Shown here piece by piece: positions 61,220 to 64,000 of a stretch of DNA of 64,000 nt. Each line of letters opens with the position of its first letter. Position 1 is the stretch's first letter. Location of the stretch: positions 1,550,001 to 1,614,000 of the forward strand of contig NZ_CP109596.1 in assembly GCF_036327755.1 (NCBI RefSeq), in the 5' to 3' direction. The notes below the pieces were generated by a model, which did not search any database, was not told where the DNA came from, and saw only the letters and a list, made by a program, of their open reading frames with translations. The translations under genes were made by a program, and so were the position numbers. Source of the DNA: Nocardia sp. NBC_01503 (lineage in GTDB: Bacteria; Actinomycetota; Actinomycetes; Mycobacteriales; Mycobacteriaceae).

Positions 61220-61630
61220 TCAGGAGCCCAGGAAACCCAGGGGGCTGGCGCCGCAGGTGGCGCTGCCGGTGAGGGTGGGCTGCAGGACGTTGACCTTCAG
61301 CTCCCAGGCGGTGCCCTGCAGGGTGGACAGGGTGTGGGTGCCGGCGCTCTTGGGGGTCCACTGGATGGTGGCTTTGCCATTGGTGGGGCTGATCGGGCTG
61401 CCGCCGATGACCAGGCCGTTGTCGTAGAACCAGGCTTCGAACCAGTGGTCGTAGGTCGCGGTGACCTCGTAGGTGCAGGCCGCGTAGATATTGCGGGCGT
61501 TCACCGACAGGCCAGTGGGGACCGCCGACGCGTAGGGCGCGGTCAGGGCCGCCGAACAGGCCACCGCCGCCAGAGCGGTGATGCCGAATCCGGCCCGCTG
61601 GGCGATGCGCTTGTTCACGGTCGTGGTCAT
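61220..61630 (-). CDS. Small secreted protein of unknown function
   Basis: This is a 136-residue protein with a signal peptide (hydrophobic GFGITALAAVACSAALTAPY, likely cleavage after YASA near 33). The mature part is beta-rich (TYEVTATYDHWFEAWFYDNG, KATIQWTPKSAGTHTL) with one likely disulfide (AACTYEV ... SATCGAS), compatible with an immunoglobulin-like fold. GAGGAG precedes ATG 61630. I recognise no specific family. Confidence 0.65.
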   Translation of the reverse strand: MTTTVNKRIAQRAGFGITALAAVACSAALTAPYASAVPTGLSVNARNIYAACTYEVTATYDHWFEAWFYDNGLVIGGSPISPTNGKATIQWTPKSAGTHTLSTLQGTAWELKVNVLQPTLTGSATCGASPLGFLGS

Positions 61631-61767
61631 GTCTGGAATCTCCTCGGGTGCCAACCCCCTGCGGGTACGGTCCGGCGAACCATATCGTTTGTCCAGTTCG
61701 GACGGTGGCACTTTCGGGAAAAAACTGAAACGTGTTTCTGTCACAACCGCGAATGCCCAGTACAACG

Positions 61768-61802
61768 GCCGGGCCCGCCTCCGAAAAGGAGACGGGCCCG
61801 GC
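61768..61802 (-). terminator. Hairpin downstream of the MMPL gene
   Basis: GCCGGGCCCG and CTCC pair with GGAG and CGGGCCCGGC around a GAAAA loop. It follows the 61825-63981 gene on the minus strand; there is no clear T-tract. Confidence 0.6.
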
Positions 61803-61824
61803 TGTGCTGGAACAGGATTCGTGG

Positions 61825-63981
61825 CTAGTGGCGCGCGGAATCAGAGGTGGGCTGCGCCCACTGCTGCTCGTTCCACTCCGCCTGCGGATCGGCATCACCA
61901 CCGTGACCCGGCCACCACGCCTTGCGACCGATCAGCGCGGTCACCGACGGGGTGAAGAACATCGCCATCACGAACGCGGCAATGGTGATGCCCACCGAGA
62001 TGGCGAAACCCATCTGCGACAGCGCGGTATTACCCGCCAGCATCATCGACGCGAACGTGCCCGCGAGGATGGCACCGGCCGCCGCGATAGTCGGACCCGT
62101 GTGTTTGACGGCCTCAGCCGCGGCCCGGTGCGGATCATGACCCTCGCGGGCCTCCTCCCGCAATCGCGCCACCATGAGGATGTTGTAGTCGGTACCCAGC
62201 GCGACCACGAACAGGTACATGATCAGCGGCAAGGTGAAGATCAGACCCGAATTACCCTGCAGGTGCTGGAAGACCAGTACCGCGGCACCCAGCGTGGCGG
62301 CGAATCCGAGGAACACCGACGCGATCAGATACCAGGGCGCCACCAGACTGCGCAGCAGCAGACCCAGCACCAGCATGATCAGCACCGCGGCCACCGGGAA
62401 CACCACCGTGTAATCACGATTCATCGCGGCCTTGAAGTCAACGAAGATCGAGGTCATACCGCCGACCACGGCCTTGGTACCCTCCGGCGCCGCCGAATGC
62501 GCCACATCGCGCAGCGGACCCTGCACCGTCTGCAACGCGGCATCGGACTCCGGAGCGTCATTGAGCGTCACCTGATATTCGGCGATCTCCTTGTTCTCCG
62601 ACAGCTTCGGCTCGGACACCTGACCCACACCGGAGATACCGGTCAGCGCGGTGCGATAGGCGGCCAACTGATCCGAGGTGAGCGCCGTGCCCTCCGAACT
62701 CAGGTAGACCTGCGACGGCTGGGTCGTACCCGCGGGCATGCCCTTGAGCAATTCCTTGCTGTAGACCGTGGATTCGGAGGTATCCGAGGTCGAACTCGAA
62801 CTCAGATCGAAGGTCGGATTGAAGCCCAGCGCGACCAGCCCCAACGCCACCAGCAAACCACCGGATACCAGCGCGTACAGACCCGGACGCTTGCCCAGCG
62901 ACCTACCCATCGCCGCGTAACGCGCCGCGTCCGGCTCCACTTTCCACGCCTTCGACGGCCAGAACACCTTGGTGCCCAACAGCGAAACGATCGCCGGAAC
63001 CAGGGTCAGACCCGCCAGCAGCGCCACCGCGACGGCGATGGCCAGCGCCGGACCGAGCGAACGGAACATGCCCAGCGTCGACAGCATCAGCGCACCGAAG
63101 GCGATGATCACCGCGGCCGCGGCCGAACTGATCGCCTCACCGACCCGGGTCACCGCGCTGACCATGGCGGTCTTGGGGTCCTCACCGGCACGCAGCCGCT
63201 CCCGATACCGGAACATGAGGAACAGGATGTAATCGGTGCCGACACCGAACAGCACCACCACCAGCAGTGACTGCACGGAACTGTCGACCTTGAGATCGAA
63301 AGCCTTGGACACCATGGCGATCAGGCCATTGACCGCCATCGAGATCGCACCGATCACCAGGATCGGCAGCAGTGCGATGACCGGACTGCGGAAGATCACC
63401 AGCAGCAGCACCAGAATCAGCACAATGGTCGCGATACCGATGATGGCCAGCGCCTTGTTACCGGAATCCTGCTGATCCAGCGTCTGCGCCGCCTGACCGG
63501 TGACACCCGCCTTCAGATCCGAACCCTCGACCGTCTCCTTCAGAGCGGTACGCAGATCCTTCACCGCATCGGTCTGCCGCTTGTCGTTCGGGCTGGTGAC
63601 CTTGGTCATCTGCACCGCGACGACATCGACGAGCTTGTTCTCCGATACCGGCATCGCCGCGATCGCGGTGACATCCTTGATGTTTCGCTCGGTGAGCTTG
63701 GCCGCCGCCGCCTTCACGGTGGCCGTATCGGCCTCGGTCAGCGGTGCGCCGTCGGCGCGCTCGAAGACAATGAGCGCGGACGGGGTGGCACTGTTGGGGA
63801 AGGCCTTCTCCTGAGTCTGCATCGCCTGGATGGACTCGTAGTGCGAGGGGAGGAAGTCGGCCTGTTCCGTGGTTGCGGTGAGTTTGGGAGCCGTGGCAGC
63901 GATGGCGACAATGGCGATCAGCCAGACGCCGATGACCAGCCACGGCTGCTTGACGACAAAGCGTCCCAGTCGGGAGAACAT
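61825..63981 (-). CDS. MMPL-family RND transporter
   Basis: This is a 718-residue RND-superfamily transporter with about twelve membrane helices in two halves, each with an extracytoplasmic loop. MMPL signatures are GVGTDYILFLMFRYRE near 245 and ALGTDYNILMVARLREE near 600, the Asp-Tyr pairs thought to relay protons. Members export mycolate- or siderophore-related lipids in mycobacteria (MmpL4/MmpL5 export mycobactin). This one lies 2.5 kb beyond the siderophore region with no iron box seen before its start at 63981, so a link to the siderophore is only possible. No MmpS partner is present. Confidence 0.88.
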   Translation of the reverse strand: MFSRLGRFVVKQPWLVIGVWLIAIVAIAATAPKLTATTEQADFLPSHYESIQAMQTQEKAFPNSATPSALIVFERADGAPLTEADTATVKAAAAKLTERNIKDVTAIAAMPVSENKLVDVVAVQMTKVTSPNDKRQTDAVKDLRTALKETVEGSDLKAGVTGQAAQTLDQQDSGNKALAIIGIATIVLILVLLLVIFRSPVIALLPILVIGAISMAVNGLIAMVSKAFDLKVDSSVQSLLVVVLFGVGTDYILFLMFRYRERLRAGEDPKTAMVSAVTRVGEAISSAAAAVIIAFGALMLSTLGMFRSLGPALAIAVAVALLAGLTLVPAIVSLLGTKVFWPSKAWKVEPDAARYAAMGRSLGKRPGLYALVSGGLLVALGLVALGFNPTFDLSSSSTSDTSESTVYSKELLKGMPAGTTQPSQVYLSSEGTALTSDQLAAYRTALTGISGVGQVSEPKLSENKEIAEYQVTLNDAPESDAALQTVQGPLRDVAHSAAPEGTKAVVGGMTSIFVDFKAAMNRDYTVVFPVAAVLIMLVLGLLLRSLVAPWYLIASVFLGFAATLGAAVLVFQHLQGNSGLIFTLPLIMYLFVVALGTDYNILMVARLREEAREGHDPHRAAAEAVKHTGPTIAAAGAILAGTFASMMLAGNTALSQMGFAISVGITIAAFVMAMFFTPSVTALIGRKAWWPGHGGDADPQAEWNEQQWAQPTSDSARH

Positions 63982-64000
63982 GCGGGAGAAGTCCTTTCGG

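Noticed and set aside
1..64000. CRISPR arrays, tRNA or rRNA genes, transposases and integrases
   Set aside because: I looked for cloverleaf-like stretches, spaced repeats and transposase motifs and found none that I could support.

Overview
This is a high-GC actinobacterial chromosome segment, most likely from Nocardia or a close mycolic-acid relative. The evidence is the mycobactin/nocobactin-type assembly line with an MbtG-like lysine hydroxylase, an IrtA/IrtB-like exporter pair, an MMPL transporter, an MTB12-like secreted antigen, DtxR/IdeR-type iron boxes and an HTH/DUF397 regulator pair. No species can be named from the sequence alone.

Layout. (1) 1-11997 is a rearranged ribosomal-protein spc operon on the minus strand. 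rplN-rplX-rplE-rpsN (11797 to 10356) is followed by a 519-bp exact duplication of the end of rplE plus rpsN, which brackets an AT-richer AlbA_2/ATPase gene. About 7 kb of unrelated genes then intervene: a Uma2-like nuclease, two lipoproteins, secreted and small proteins, an HTH/DUF397 pair, and an amine oxidase fused to a cNMP-binding fold. rpsH-rplF resume at 646. Both ribosomal segments have near-identical TTGG(C/G)(C/G)-N17-TACACT promoters, which explains how the split operon can still be expressed. (2) 12239-17463 holds two tandem M13-family Tat-lipoprotein metallopeptidases, an MmcQ/YjbR protein and a second Uma2 protein. (3) 17556-59283 is an iron-regulated siderophore region. A siderophore-binding lipoprotein and a decayed adenylation-domain gene share one iron box. 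A glycosyltransferase/glycogen-debranching pair follows. Then come two long minus-strand operons. Operon A (54909 to 41581): lysine N6-hydroxylase, formyltransferase, NRPS C-A-PCP, second siderophore-binding lipoprotein, a C-PCP protein with no A domain, and NRPS C-A-PCP-E. Operon B (41362 to 23543): ArCP-Cy-A-PCP, C-A-PCP-E-C, thioesterase, stand-alone KS, AT-KR-ACP and a DrrABC-like exporter. An MTB12-like secreted protein and an IrtB/IrtA-like ABC pair complete the region. (4) 59341-63981 holds an RluA-type pseudouridine synthase, a CPBP protease, a small secreted protein and an MMPL transporter.

How it works together. The ArCP-Cy-A-PCP, C-A-PCP-E-C, KS and AT-KR-ACP proteins match the mycobactin/nocobactin core, an aryl-oxazoline or thiazoline plus polyketide plus hydroxylysine. 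The hydroxylase and formyltransferase together predict N6-formyl-N6-hydroxylysine, as in formobactin, amamistatin and brasilibactin. The window also holds modules that I do not recognise from the mycobactin line: C-A-PCP and C-PCP proteins with altered condensation motifs, plus a pseudo-A-domain protein. It lacks salicylate synthase, aryl-AMP ligase and MbtH genes, which must lie elsewhere. Two of the NRPS genes carry in-frame copies of a palindromic repeat element.

Limits. All calls rest on reading the sequence. Domain borders are approximate, substrate codes are manual alignments, and no database search was run.
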